DNA of 64,000 nucleotides. Source: Candidatus Scalindua sp. SCAELEC01 (GTDB lineage Bacteria; Planctomycetota; Brocadiia; Brocadiales; Scalinduaceae). How positions within the stretch are numbered: the stretch's first letter is position 1; each line of letters starts with the position of its first letter. The notes under the pieces were generated by a model. It did no database searches and was not told where the DNA came from. It saw only the letters and a program-made list of their open reading frames with translations. This document shows positions 54,431 through 63,875 of the stretch, piece by piece. The DNA is taken from positions 124,001 to 188,000 of the forward strand of contig SHMT01000001.1 in assembly GCA_004282745.1 (NCBI GenBank), read 5' to 3'. Made by a program: the position numbers and the translations under genes.

Positions 54431-56455
54431 TTAAAACCAAGAGTAGATGATCTTACCGGTATCAAGATTCTCAAGAACAACATCATCAAAAAAAATAATT
54501 TGATTCTTTATAGAGGTGAGGTTAACCAGCGTAATGTAGGTAACAACGGTAGAGGCTTTAAAAATAGCGGTATATTGTTTCCAAGCAGAATCAGAAAGAA
54601 CTCCGGAGTAAAATAGATCAGTAGCATTAATAAAGGTACCTACTTTGATTTGACCATCAGCAGCACCTCCTTTTTTAAAGTTGGCAGTAAGCTTATATTC
54701 TGTGCCAACCTGTGTAGGTACACCTAAATGGGTAAAACCGATAACATTTCCTGATGATTTTAATTGAAGATAACGTTTAGATTTATTTTTAACAATACTC
54801 ATAACGTTATCTTCAACTTTCCAACTTAATTTATGACCCTTACTCTCGGCAATACCTGAGCTGATTCCAATCGGCAATAAAACAAAAAATAGCCATAACC
54901 ACACAGGCAACCTTATTTTTCGGATTGCGACATTACCCTGTAGTATAGATAGTCTGACAAGGTTGTAAATTATTAATACATTAAAAGCAACAACGGAGCT
55001 ATGGCCAAAATCTGGGATAAGAATTCTGATACTAGATGCAAAAAAGAAATAGATCAACATGCCTTGTAAAACTATGATTGAAATGCCTTTGTCAACTTCT
55101 CTCCTTCTGAACAGTACTTCATAAATAGACTGTATTAATAAAAGATATGAGGACAAGAAATAGATCCAGAATAGTGGATTTGCTGGAAAATATTTCAACT
55201 TCAAATTGAGTATCCAATTCTTGTTTGAAAGTTTAAAATCCGGGGCTAAATCCTCTTCATCGATTTCGACATTTTCGTTAACCCTTGGGATATACGCATG
55301 AGCTGACTTGTCTCCAGACCATGAATAATAAGGAAGGAATAAAAAATAATCGTAAATACTTCTGAAGAAGTAAGCTAAAACCGGTCCGGGATTGTTAAGA
55401 ATATAGTCACGATGGATTATTTTAATTGCGTCATTGTATTCTTTGGAGTTCTGTAATGCAAAATAATCCGTTGAATATTTTTCTTTCAGTTCTGGATGTT
55501 TTTTGTAAACAGCTTTGATGCCAGTCATATCCTGAAAACAATAATTTTGTTTGTTGGGGTAACGAAACATACTGATAAAATGGATATGGGAAAAAGTATG
55601 TGCGGAGAGAATGTCCTCTTCATTTGGAGGAAAATTAAATTTCTTGTCCCGATGGGTTTCTATTCCCACCATCATCATTTGAAAACCAAAATAACCAATG
55701 ATCATATAGGTGAGTAATAAAACTATTCTTCTTCTGTATCGTTCGAAATTGCCACGTATACCATTGATAATTATCAAAATAATAAATACAAAAAGAGTTG
55801 CAATAATGATCTGAAATTCTGAGGTCCTGATACAATTAATTAATGCTATGATAAATCCGGAAAGAAGAAATATGGGAGCATACTTTTTGCCGGAATTTCT
55901 CAGGAATAAAATTATTGCTATTATGATAACAAAGACGATTAAAGGATTCATAACAGGGTGAGAATATTTGTTAGGAAGTCCATATAGTAAACCCTGACAA
56001 CTATTCCGAAACAGGGCCAGAAGCAGGAACAATACAATGGATGCATAACCATTACCTAAAACTTTATACCCTACTAATAAGGCAAACAATATTGCCGAAA
56101 GCCCAAACACAAGATTTATATAAAATGCAATAATGTGGGGTGTTATTTTTATACCAAACAAAAGTGAAAGGAGTTGGGGTATCAGTTTGTTGCCAGGTTC
56201 GACCTTTTTATAGAACTCTTCAATCTTTCCCACATTTTCGGGTGTACCGGATACAAGCAGTGCACCAACCTTCTGTGGTAAATTTAAATCATTGAGAAAC
56301 TCTTTATACGGTCTCCCCGCCATGTCCCATAAATGTGCGCTATTAATTGTCTTGTCGTTTATTTTGAATATTCCGGTTATAAACGAAAGAACAATTATTA
56401 TCAGCAGGGGGAATACATAATAGCTAAATCCTGAATTTTTCAATAATATTCTCAT
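54431..56455 (-). CDS. Polytopic membrane protein with C-terminal carbohydrate-binding-like module
   Basis: 674 residues. Residues 1-535: about ten helices and a large outer loop, paralogous to the protein at 52809. Residues about 540-670: a soluble module (VPTQVGTEYKLTANFKKG, YITLVNLTSIKNQ) nearly the same as the one inserted at 345-485 of the YfhO-like protein at 43646. The two share an unbroken identical run YITLVNLTSIKNQ. The carrier proteins are unrelated otherwise, so the module was moved as a cassette. Likely binds the sugar polymer at the outer face (inference). ATG 56455. Confidence 0.62.
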   Translation of the reverse strand: MRILLKNSGFSYYVFPLLIIIVLSFITGIFKINDKTINSAHLWDMAGRPYKEFLNDLNLPQKVGALLVSGTPENVGKIEEFYKKVEPGNKLIPQLLSLLFGIKITPHIIAFYINLVFGLSAILFALLVGYKVLGNGYASIVLFLLLALFRNSCQGLLYGLPNKYSHPVMNPLIVFVIIIAIILFLRNSGKKYAPIFLLSGFIIALINCIRTSEFQIIIATLFVFIILIIINGIRGNFERYRRRIVLLLTYMIIGYFGFQMMMVGIETHRDKKFNFPPNEEDILSAHTFSHIHFISMFRYPNKQNYCFQDMTGIKAVYKKHPELKEKYSTDYFALQNSKEYNDAIKIIHRDYILNNPGPVLAYFFRSIYDYFLFLPYYSWSGDKSAHAYIPRVNENVEIDEEDLAPDFKLSNKNWILNLKLKYFPANPLFWIYFLSSYLLLIQSIYEVLFRRREVDKGISIIVLQGMLIYFFFASSIRILIPDFGHSSVVAFNVLIIYNLVRLSILQGNVAIRKIRLPVWLWLFFVLLPIGISSGIAESKGHKLSWKVEDNVMSIVKNKSKRYLQLKSSGNVIGFTHLGVPTQVGTEYKLTANFKKGGAADGQIKVGTFINATDLFYSGVLSDSAWKQYTAIFKASTVVTYITLVNLTSIKNQIIFFDDVVLENLDTGKIIYSWF

Positions 56456-56521
56456 ATTTTACTGCTTGTTCTTAATTGTGTGCTGTACCGAAACGGTACG
56501 CAATCCATTTGGTTATTTTTC

Positions 56522-57415
56522 TTAGTCGGTACTTTTTGTAACTACCATATGCATTTCATGATAACAACCTGTCAGCTTTGAAAATCCCCCCATGAAGATT
56601 CTGAATGTCTTTAGTGAAGCAATCAAAGTTAGGAGTTTAATAAGAGGCTTAACGTTTTTCTTGCCCTTGGACTCAACATAGGCATTCGCTCGCTCAGCCA
56701 TAAATTCTGCAGTCTTATATTCCAGTGGAAGACAAAAATTCATATTGGGGATACTCTGTACAATTTGTTTAATGATGCGTGGTGTCAAAAAATTTAAGTA
56801 TTCGATAAATCTTGGATCTCGGCCCCATAACCTTACATATTTTTTTGCCATTGTTTTAGAAAGAAATGGCAACCATACAATATTATAATGCCCTTCGTAA
56901 AACCAACGATAATTCGGTATATTAAATATCATAACTCCTCCCGGCTTTAAGACCCGAAATGCCATATCAATCGTATCTGCCACATCTCTTACATGTTCGA
57001 GCACATCGTTAGAAATAATAACATCATAGCAATTTGACGGCAACGTTGAGTCTTCTCCAAATGAAGTCATCAGTCTTTCTTTGTTCACTCCGTTTTCTTT
57101 AAGATAACTTAGAGCCAGACCACACCTGCCTTCAAATTCATCCTTGCCAGGTTCAATCCCGTAAATATCCCATTTGAGAGTTTTATAAGCATAGACTAAA
57201 AAAAAGCAATAGCCGGAACCAATTTCAAGGATTTTCTTTGCAGTAGGATTTATCTTCAGTTGATTCATTACCGATACGTAATATGCGGCTTGAGACCTCA
57301 AATATTTGTCTGAAGATATAAATGACAAAGAGTCCTCCGGGGATTCATCTCTGACACCTAAGTTTGATTCTGAAATATTTCTTGTGATTTCAGTGTTTAG
57401 TTTTTTCGAAATCAT
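56522..57415 (-). CDS. Class I SAM-dependent methyltransferase
   Basis: 297 residues. Motif I ILEIGSGYCFFLVYA, then the acidic IYGIEPGKDE and VIISNDVLEHV. FRVLKPGGVMIFNIPN is the usual post-motif strand. The 60-residue N-terminal extension and the long basic C-terminal part are typical of cluster-linked sugar methyltransferases. ATG 57415. It lies 38 nt after the GT2 gene, likely in one operon running from the right edge. Confidence 0.8.
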   Translation of the reverse strand: MISKKLNTEITRNISESNLGVRDESPEDSLSFISSDKYLRSQAAYYVSVMNQLKINPTAKKILEIGSGYCFFLVYAYKTLKWDIYGIEPGKDEFEGRCGLALSYLKENGVNKERLMTSFGEDSTLPSNCYDVIISNDVLEHVRDVADTIDMAFRVLKPGGVMIFNIPNYRWFYEGHYNIVWLPFLSKTMAKKYVRLWGRDPRFIEYLNFLTPRIIKQIVQSIPNMNFCLPLEYKTAEFMAERANAYVESKGKKNVKPLIKLLTLIASLKTFRIFMGGFSKLTGCYHEMHMVVTKSTD

Positions 57416-57453
57416 GAATACGATTCCTCTTATTCGAGTCAGTAACAGTTGGT

Positions 57454-58302
57454 TTAACGAACAATTTTCCCTTTATTAACCTTTCCACGTTTTCCTAAAA
57501 TTACCCATCTAAACCATAACCTGACAATATCAAATACGGCTTTTATTATTGAATTCAGATTTGTGCCTGTTGCTATTCCTTGTTTTCTCGGGAGGAAGGG
57601 TATGGATACTTCCTTAATTGACATTCCGTGCCAGTATGATTTTATTAAACCTTCAGGATTAGCAAAAGGGCCAATTGCTTCGAAATTAATTGATTGTAAC
57701 CATTTAGTGCGATAGAAAGTGACATTTTGAAAGTCCGATAAGGGGACTCTAAATAATATTCGAATAACGATGTAATTGATGAGAGAAATAATCGCCTTAC
57801 CAATAGTGTCTGAACGCCGGGTGAGGTGTTTCATACCAAACAGTTTTAATAAAGCGACAAAGGGTTTTAAGACCCCAATCTTCACTTTTACAGGATTTCT
57901 GCGTACTCCTTGAACAATATCGTAATCCCTTAAATACTCCAGATACTGCCTTAAATTTTTAATTTCGTAACACCAGTCGATTGTCTGCCAGAAACAGTAT
58001 TCCTTAGTCGCTTTTTTCATTGCGCGTCTGGATGATATCCCAACATTAAGGTTCTTCTCGTTTTTATAAACTTTTAGTCTGTGGTCTTTTGTCTGGAATG
58101 ATTTGGCAATTTCATAGGTTCTATCAGTACTACCATCTTCAATTAAGACAATCTCGTAATCCTCAACCGTTTCTTCCAATGTTTTTGTGGCTTTTTCCAG
58201 AAACTCGTTTATAGATTCCTCTTCATTATATGCCCAACAAAGTAACGAAACACTATGGTTGAATTTATCGATAAATATTTTTTGATCTTCAGCAAGGGGC
58301 AT
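57454..58302 (-). CDS. GT2-family glycosyltransferase
   Basis: 282 residues. VSLLCWAYNEEESI and LIEDGSTDRTYE mark family 2; the metal-site block is replaced by WQTIDWCYEI, a variant of a cluster-linked subgroup. A C-terminal amphipathic helix may touch the membrane. The ATG directly follows the TAA stop of the sugar dehydratase gene (TAAATG on the - strand), so translation is coupled. Donor sugar could be the product of that enzyme (inference). Confidence 0.78.
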   Translation of the reverse strand: MPLAEDQKIFIDKFNHSVSLLCWAYNEEESINEFLEKATKTLEETVEDYEIVLIEDGSTDRTYEIAKSFQTKDHRLKVYKNEKNLNVGISSRRAMKKATKEYCFWQTIDWCYEIKNLRQYLEYLRDYDIVQGVRRNPVKVKIGVLKPFVALLKLFGMKHLTRRSDTIGKAIISLINYIVIRILFRVPLSDFQNVTFYRTKWLQSINFEAIGPFANPEGLIKSYWHGMSIKEVSIPFLPRKQGIATGTNLNSIIKAVFDIVRLWFRWVILGKRGKVNKGKIVR

Positions 58303-59343
58303 TTAATGTAATTCCTTTTTTCCTGTCCTTGTAATAATAGGAACGGCCCTCATCCACAATTGGTTCTCCCACCATTCCCTGTTCTCTTTATACCACTTAA
58401 TCGATTTTTTTATCCCCTCTTCCCATGTAACGTTTGGTTTCCAACCAAACAAATCCTTTATCTTATTTACGCAACCGGTGTGCCTGAATACCTGACCGGG
58501 ACGTTCCCCCACAAACGTCAATATTGATTCATCTTTTTTCATAAGCCGCACAATATCCTTTGCTATTGAAAGCATTGTACGGTGAGTTCCTGATGCTACG
58601 TTAAATACTTTCCCTTTCACCTTTTCAACTTCAGAATGGACCATGATATCAACCGCTTGACATACGTCCTCAACAAAAATGTAATCTCTTGCAGCGCTAC
58701 CATCTCCATGTAATCTAATTTGCTCATCAAGGAGACAGCTTGTGATAAATCTGGGAATTGCTTTTTCAAGATGTTGATACGGGCCGTAATTGTTAAAGGG
58801 GCGCACTATTACCACTGGGATATCATACGTTGCCCAGTATGAATAAACCAATCTGTCCGCTCCTGCCTTGGCACTTGCATATGGACTCATAGGCATCAAT
58901 GGGTGCTCTTCATCCATCTGTTCCTTTATCGCAGTTCCATAAACCTCTGATGTAGATATGTGAACGAACCTGTCGATCTTGTCTCTATACTTGAGGACTG
59001 CGTTGGCAACCGTTTGTGTACCGAGTACGTCCGTCTCAAAAAAAAGAAAATTATCATATATCGATCGGGTTACATGCGTTTCTGCTGCAAAGTGGACAAC
59101 TATGTCAGATTGTGAGACTAGGGTGTCGACGAGTTCTCCATTTCTCACGTTCCCATACCAGAATGTGACTCTTTCATTTTGATTACAAACATTTAAATCA
59201 ACAGGTAGATTACCTATATGACCGGCGTATGTCAATGCATCTAGGATAATAAGTTTATAATCAGGATATTTATTATAAGTATGTCTGACAAAATTACTAC
59301 CAATGAAACCGGCACCACCCGTTACTAAAATAGTCTTTCCCAT
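58303..59343 (-). CDS. NAD-dependent sugar 4,6-dehydratase/epimerase (LegB-like)
   Basis: 346 residues. Rossmann motif TGGAGFIGSN, catalytic STSEVYGTA and YASAK (Tyr-x3-Lys), and RPFNNYGP. RmlB enzymes have TDEVYG with an Asp used in dehydration; here the position is Ser (TSEVYG), as in LegB-type UDP-GlcNAc 4,6-dehydratases and some decarboxylases and epimerases. A LegB-like role would feed the nonulosonate pathway at 11-19 kb, but a different hexose is possible. ATG 59343, 7 nt after the WbqC-like gene. Confidence 0.82.
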   Translation of the reverse strand: MGKTILVTGGAGFIGSNFVRHTYNKYPDYKLIILDALTYAGHIGNLPVDLNVCNQNERVTFWYGNVRNGELVDTLVSQSDIVVHFAAETHVTRSIYDNFLFFETDVLGTQTVANAVLKYRDKIDRFVHISTSEVYGTAIKEQMDEEHPLMPMSPYASAKAGADRLVYSYWATYDIPVVIVRPFNNYGPYQHLEKAIPRFITSCLLDEQIRLHGDGSAARDYIFVEDVCQAVDIMVHSEVEKVKGKVFNVASGTHRTMLSIAKDIVRLMKKDESILTFVGERPGQVFRHTGCVNKIKDLFGWKPNVTWEEGIKKSIKWYKENREWWENQLWMRAVPIITRTGKKELH

Positions 59344-59350
59344 CTATCCG

Positions 59351-60061
59351 CTAACCTCCATCCTCCATAAAGTTTTTATTGGCTAAGACTGAAAGGCTTT
59401 CAGGTCCAAGATTAAAGAGCAGATCTATTACCGACAGTTTCGGAATAAAATTCCCATGCAATTGAGTGTAAACGGGATGCTTATAATTCTGAAATTCCAC
59501 CTTTATTCCGTGTTCTTCAAAACACTTTTCTTCAATGTAGTCTTTGCCTGCAAAGCCCTCATAAAATATATCAGCCTTAAATATTTTACATAAAGCAATG
59601 AGCCGTTCTATTCTATCCCCACGAATATTATATGATGATGATCTGACTATCTTTTTTTTGCTCAAACCAAGGCAGCTAGCGAATTCTGTTATAAAGTATA
59701 AATCAATGTCTATGAGATAATGCCAATCCCTGGCATAAGCTTCTTCTACGATATCTATGTATTTTCTATAAAACAGTGCCTTTGAATAATTTTGTTTGAT
59801 TGAAAGAAGATGTTTTCTCTTCCAGTTTGTTCGGTTGTCAATTATTACTTCTTTTACAAGAGAAGAGTCTTTGAACTTAACATTGACTGGAACAGTAAGC
59901 CAGCATATACCATTACTTGTCTTGATTCTATTCCTATTACGCCAGCCTTGTTTGTCGTATTTGACATCATCATAGATAACAAAGACATCACTCATATACA
60001 TCTGTTCAAAGAAACCAAGCCAGGGAAGATATCCAGGTTGAAGTATGGCAACCCTTACCAA
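59351..60061 (-). CDS. WbqC-like family protein
   Basis: 236 residues. AILQPGYLPWLGFFEQMY, DVKYDKQGWRNRNRI and the C-terminal FAGKDY and QLHGNFIPKLSVIDLLFN are the hallmarks of the WbqC family. The proteins are common in O-antigen and other glycan clusters; the reaction is not established to my knowledge. TTG 60061 is the only start at the conserved N-terminus, and GGGGGA lies upstream on the - strand at the right distance. Next to the dehydratase gene. Confidence 0.85.
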   Translation of the reverse strand: MVRVAILQPGYLPWLGFFEQMYMSDVFVIYDDVKYDKQGWRNRNRIKTSNGICWLTVPVNVKFKDSSLVKEVIIDNRTNWKRKHLLSIKQNYSKALFYRKYIDIVEEAYARDWHYLIDIDLYFITEFASCLGLSKKKIVRSSSYNIRGDRIERLIALCKIFKADIFYEGFAGKDYIEEKCFEEHGIKVEFQNYKHPVYTQLHGNFIPKLSVIDLLFNLGPESLSVLANKNFMEDGG

Positions 60062-60150
60062 CCTGTTCCCCCATTTCTTTTACTGCAATGTTTATTGTAG
60101 TTCTTTGTCAAAAGTATTGCCCCTGAGATAGTGGTAATGGGTTTTGTTTA

Positions 60151-61152
60151 TCATGTGGACTTATCATGTTTGTCCTTTTTTCTCTTTTCCTTATTTTCTT
60201 CAGAAACTTTTACAATCTTCCAGTAATTGTGTTTCCATGACCGGTATTTCCAGTCAGGACAGTTACTGCACAACTCAATCTGGTTGCCTTTGCCTTCCAA
60301 GTGTTTCTTTCGGTAGTATTCGAATTCTTCGCTGTGCCAGATCTCTTTTATACTTTTTTCATGGATGTTTCCCAGATTGGTCTTTGCAGCTATATCAAAA
60401 CCGCAGACCATAACAATACCCTTGGAGTCAATGTTCAATCTTTCAAAAATGAAAGGGCAGGGAATAAATTCTTCCGGTGGTAAATATGCCATTGTATCCG
60501 CAGATTCTGAAGGATCGTTTATCCCCCATGTGAGATATTTACGCTTCTGGAAATTGTCAACTTTATACTCCCAAAACCTGGCTACTTTATCTATATCTAC
60601 ACCTATCTGATTAACGCCACTTGCTATAATCTTGGTAGCGCTTTTCAGCTTATTGCGAAGAGCTATCGTCATGTTAATGTTGTTTAATAATACTTCCCAG
60701 TTAAGACCTTTCCTTACCTTAGAATAGGTTTCAGAATCAGCGGCATCAACACTGAACTCTATCATATCAACCTGCGCTTCTAGTAATTGTGTGATGCTCT
60801 CCTTTGTAAACTTAGAACCATTGGTAATCAGGCCTACCTTTGCACCGACTTCTTTCGCATATACGATCAATTCTACCGCTTTTGGATGAAGCATTGGTTC
60901 TCCTCCACCCGATAACCGTACCCATGCCCCATACTCTCCACACTGATCGGCTATTATCTTAAAGCTCGCTTCGCTCATAAAGGGAGTGTCTATATATTCA
61001 GATCTAATACTGGAATTTGTATAAGGGCAATTTGGGCATTGCGCATTACACACATACACGAAAGAGAGGACGCACATCATCGGAAAATCCTTGGCTTCTG
61101 GTCTGATTCCATACGTTTTTTGTTCGTGTACTGGAGATGCACTGTTTCCCAT
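60151..61152 (-). CDS. Radical SAM/SPASM protein
   Basis: 333 residues. C35-x3-C39-x2-C42 (VCNAQCPNC), SAM-contact block RLSGGGEPML, and a C-terminal SPASM-like region (IPCPFIFERL, MVCGFDIA, ELCSNCPDW). ATG 61152 lies 4 nt after the formyltransferase stop. The C-terminal region strongly resembles the partial protein at the right edge (CRNCRDWQ), so at least two such enzymes belong to this operon. Substrate unknown. Confidence 0.82.
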   Translation of the reverse strand: MGNSASPVHEQKTYGIRPEAKDFPMMCVLSFVYVCNAQCPNCPYTNSSIRSEYIDTPFMSEASFKIIADQCGEYGAWVRLSGGGEPMLHPKAVELIVYAKEVGAKVGLITNGSKFTKESITQLLEAQVDMIEFSVDAADSETYSKVRKGLNWEVLLNNINMTIALRNKLKSATKIIASGVNQIGVDIDKVARFWEYKVDNFQKRKYLTWGINDPSESADTMAYLPPEEFIPCPFIFERLNIDSKGIVMVCGFDIAAKTNLGNIHEKSIKEIWHSEEFEYYRKKHLEGKGNQIELCSNCPDWKYRSWKHNYWKIVKVSEENKEKRKKDKHDKST

Positions 61153-61156
61153 TATT

Positions 61157-62020
61157 CTATCCTCTCTCTATACTAAAGAGTACAATTCCTTCCGGGGTTT
61201 TTACTACCACTTTACCGGCACTATTTTTTAGAGAATCAATATGTGGCTTGCCATTTATTAAGGTTGCGTCTCGAACACAATATCGTTTTCCGTTGTATGT
61301 CAAATATGCCCCTGGGTAGGGAGACACTGCTTTGATCTTATTGAGATTTTCCTGGAAAGGATTATCAAGATTTATTTCCGAATCTACTAATGTTCGTTTT
61401 CTATAATAAGTGGCTTGAGATTCATCCTGCGGAGGGAACGATTCATTTGGTTGTTTTAAGATTAAACGTAATGTATTGATGAGCAGCTTCTCTGAAAGTG
61501 ATGCAATCTTTCGTCTGAGTGTGCCGTCATTATCAGATGGATCGATTTTTAATCTCTCTTGTGTAATAATCCTCCCACAATCTATTTTTTCGTCCTCAAT
61601 AAAATGTGCTGTTATGCCTGTCTCTTTTTCTCCATTCATCAAAGTCCAAAAAGTCGGAGTGGCACCTCTGTATTTGGGCAATAAAGAGGGGTGGAAATTA
61701 ACAACGCCAAGAGTTGGTATTATGATAATTGCTTTTGGCAAAATTTGGTTAAAGCTACTGATCAGGATTAAATCTGGTGAGAGTTCCCTGATCAAATGAT
61801 GAACATTTTTTTTTCTAAGCTTCAGCCCTTCATAAAGGGGTACCCCACTTTTAGTTACTAAGTCATGTAGTTTTTCGCATTCGTAGTATGGAAATGGTTT
61901 CTCTTCTCTTTTTGAGGTAAATACCCCTGTGACTTTAACAAAGGGTTGCTTAGTTAAGATCTTAAATGTATTGTTACCAAAACCAGTCATTGCAAACAAC
62001 AAAACTCGGACTTTATCCAA
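61157..62020 (-). CDS. Sugar N-formyltransferase-like protein
   Basis: 287 residues. NFHPSLLPKYRGATP and EDEKIDCGRII hold the Asn-His-Asp catalytic set of 10-formyltetrahydrofolate-dependent transferases, and the C-terminal 80 residues are a short FMT-C-like domain (ISPYPGAYLTYNGKRY-like block AVSPYPGAYLTYNG). Methionyl-tRNA formyltransferase is usually about 310 residues and a housekeeping gene; the context here points to an amino-sugar (ArnA-, FdtF-like) enzyme. TTG 62020 with GGGAGAAG upstream on the - strand is called as start. It overlaps the asnB end by 8 nt, so is translationally coupled. Confidence 0.8.
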   Translation of the reverse strand: MDKVRVLLFAMTGFGNNTFKILTKQPFVKVTGVFTSKREEKPFPYYECEKLHDLVTKSGVPLYEGLKLRKKNVHHLIRELSPDLILISSFNQILPKAIIIIPTLGVVNFHPSLLPKYRGATPTFWTLMNGEKETGITAHFIEDEKIDCGRIITQERLKIDPSDNDGTLRRKIASLSEKLLINTLRLILKQPNESFPPQDESQATYYRKRTLVDSEINLDNPFQENLNKIKAVSPYPGAYLTYNGKRYCVRDATLINGKPHIDSLKNSAGKVVVKTPEGIVLFSIERG

Positions 62021-63875
62021 AAAACTTCTCCCACCACAACTGAAACATCATCAAATTCCAGATCTTTCCAACATCTTTCTTGTTTCCGGAATAATAGTCC
62101 TGTAACAGGCCTTTTATGGCGTCTGAATTTAAAAGGTTGTGCCTCTTCAAATTGTTTTCGGAGAGAATATCGGAACTATAATCCTTGAGGTCTTCTACCA
62201 TCCAATCAAAAACCGGTAGTACAAAACCCTCTTTTGGACGCTTGATTATTTCCTTTGAGAGTAAAGGCGCTGTCGTTTTCTTCAGGATATCTTTCACATT
62301 TCCACCCTTTATCTTCATCTTACCGGGAATAGTTGCCACAAACTCTACAAGGCGATAGTCAAGAAAGGGCGAACGGACCTCTACAGAATGTGCCATAGAT
62401 AGAGAGTCTACAAATGCCAGTACCTGGTCGGGTAATTGTGTGTTCCACTCCATTTCAAGGATTCTGTTTAAAGGATCCTTTGCTGATAGTCTAATGAAAT
62501 TATTTTGAATAATTGAAAATGAATTCGTATTTCCGAGTGACGATTTAAAATAGTCTGACAAGAGATGCTCTTTCTCTTCATCACCGGAAATGTATAGATG
62601 GTACCTCCATTTTGACTCATCTCCATTTGATTTTCCATACAGCTCTTCCAGAAAATCGATGGTACAGGGGGCAAAAAGCTGTTCTTCCTCTTTTGTTAAC
62701 GAATTTGATTTGACCCTGTCATATAACCGGTTAAAATGATACATTGGTTGTGCTACCCTGTGCGACAGGTAGCTACCAAAAAGCTCGTCAGCGCCGTCAC
62801 CGGATAAGGCTACTTTGACATGCTTCTTAATAAGCTTTGAGAGGAAGTAGGTAGAGATTGTACCTGAAAATGGTTGATCAAATGCATCAATAACATTGTC
62901 TATTTCGTCAACTAATTCATTATGTGACATCGTGTACTCGTAATGTTCCGTATTATAAGCCTTTGAAACTTTTCTCGCATAGTGTAAGTCCGCTTCTTTA
63001 TTTTTAAATTCATCGTCATAACCTAGCGCAAATGTTTTGATGGGCTTATCAGAAAACCTTGACATCAACGCAACTACAGCGCTTGAGTCGACTCCGCCAC
63101 TGAGATATGCACCGAAAGCGACATCGCTTCTCATCCTCAATCTGACTGAATCTTCAAGGAGTGTAGAGATTTTCCACATTACATACTCTTCACTGTACTC
63201 TTCGTTTTCGATAAACCTGATTTTCCACCACGTTTCTGTAGATGTCCTGCCATTCGTATACGTCAGTATTTCTCCCGGCTTGAGAGAATGAATTCCTTTA
63301 AAGGCAGTTAAGGGCGCAGGAACATTTTTAAAGGTAAAATAGTGATAAACCGCTTCATAATTCATCTCGCGATCATAATACGGATGGGAGAGAATCGCCT
63401 TTATTTCGGAACCAAAGATTAGGGTGTTTTTTACTACGGTATAAAAAAGAGGTTTTACACCCATCCTGTCCCTGATCAATAACAACTTGTCCTTAACCGT
63501 ATCCCATAACGCTATGGCAAACATACCATTTAACCTATGTATAAAGTCGCTGCCATGTTCTTCATAGAGATGAACGATAACTTCTGTATCCGAATGGTCA
63601 GTGTAAAACCTGTGACCTTTTTTCTCTAATTCTTGTCTTAACTCTTTATAGTTATATATCTCTCCATTAACAACGGACCAGACACTCTTGTCCTCATTAT
63701 GCATTGGTTGATGTCCCGTTTCCACATCAATAATACTTAACCTCCTGATGCCCAGATTTACCCTACCGTCCGAATAGAATCCATTCTCATCCGGGCCACG
63801 GTGGATTATGGAGTCTGTCATCTTTCTAAGAAAGATCTTGTTTGCTCTACCCGAAAATCCACAAATACCACACAT
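62013..63875 (-). CDS. asnB: Glutamine-dependent asparagine synthetase-like amidotransferase
   Basis: 620 residues. Starts MCGICGFSG with Cys2 as the glutaminase nucleophile, and has the PP-loop SGGVDSSAVVALM in the C-terminal synthetase half. AsnB-like enzymes in glycan clusters are thought to amidate uronic acids to uronamides; true asparagine synthesis cannot be excluded from sequence. ATG 63875 shares one base with the TAA stop of the next upstream gene (TAATG), so translation of the right-edge radical SAM, asnB and formyltransferase genes is linked. Confidence 0.88.
   Translation of the reverse strand: MCGICGFSGRANKIFLRKMTDSIIHRGPDENGFYSDGRVNLGIRRLSIIDVETGHQPMHNEDKSVWSVVNGEIYNYKELRQELEKKGHRFYTDHSDTEVIVHLYEEHGSDFIHRLNGMFAIALWDTVKDKLLLIRDRMGVKPLFYTVVKNTLIFGSEIKAILSHPYYDREMNYEAVYHYFTFKNVPAPLTAFKGIHSLKPGEILTYTNGRTSTETWWKIRFIENEEYSEEYVMWKISTLLEDSVRLRMRSDVAFGAYLSGGVDSSAVVALMSRFSDKPIKTFALGYDDEFKNKEADLHYARKVSKAYNTEHYEYTMSHNELVDEIDNVIDAFDQPFSGTISTYFLSKLIKKHVKVALSGDGADELFGSYLSHRVAQPMYHFNRLYDRVKSNSLTKEEEQLFAPCTIDFLEELYGKSNGDESKWRYHLYISGDEEKEHLLSDYFKSSLGNTNSFSIIQNNFIRLSAKDPLNRILEMEWNTQLPDQVLAFVDSLSMAHSVEVRSPFLDYRLVEFVATIPGKMKIKGGNVKDILKKTTAPLLSKEIIKRPKEGFVLPVFDWMVEDLKDYSSDILSENNLKRHNLLNSDAIKGLLQDYYSGNKKDVGKIWNLMMFQLWWEKFFG

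Noticed and set aside
58303-59343. Assignment as RmlB (dTDP-glucose 4,6-dehydratase)
   Set aside because: The catalytic Asp of TDEVYG is Ser here (TSEVYG), and no rmlA, rmlC or rmlD neighbours are present.
61157-62020. Housekeeping methionyl-tRNA formyltransferase
   Set aside because: Shorter than typical Fmt, embedded by overlap in a glycan operon; a sugar formyltransferase fits better, although tRNA activity is not excluded.
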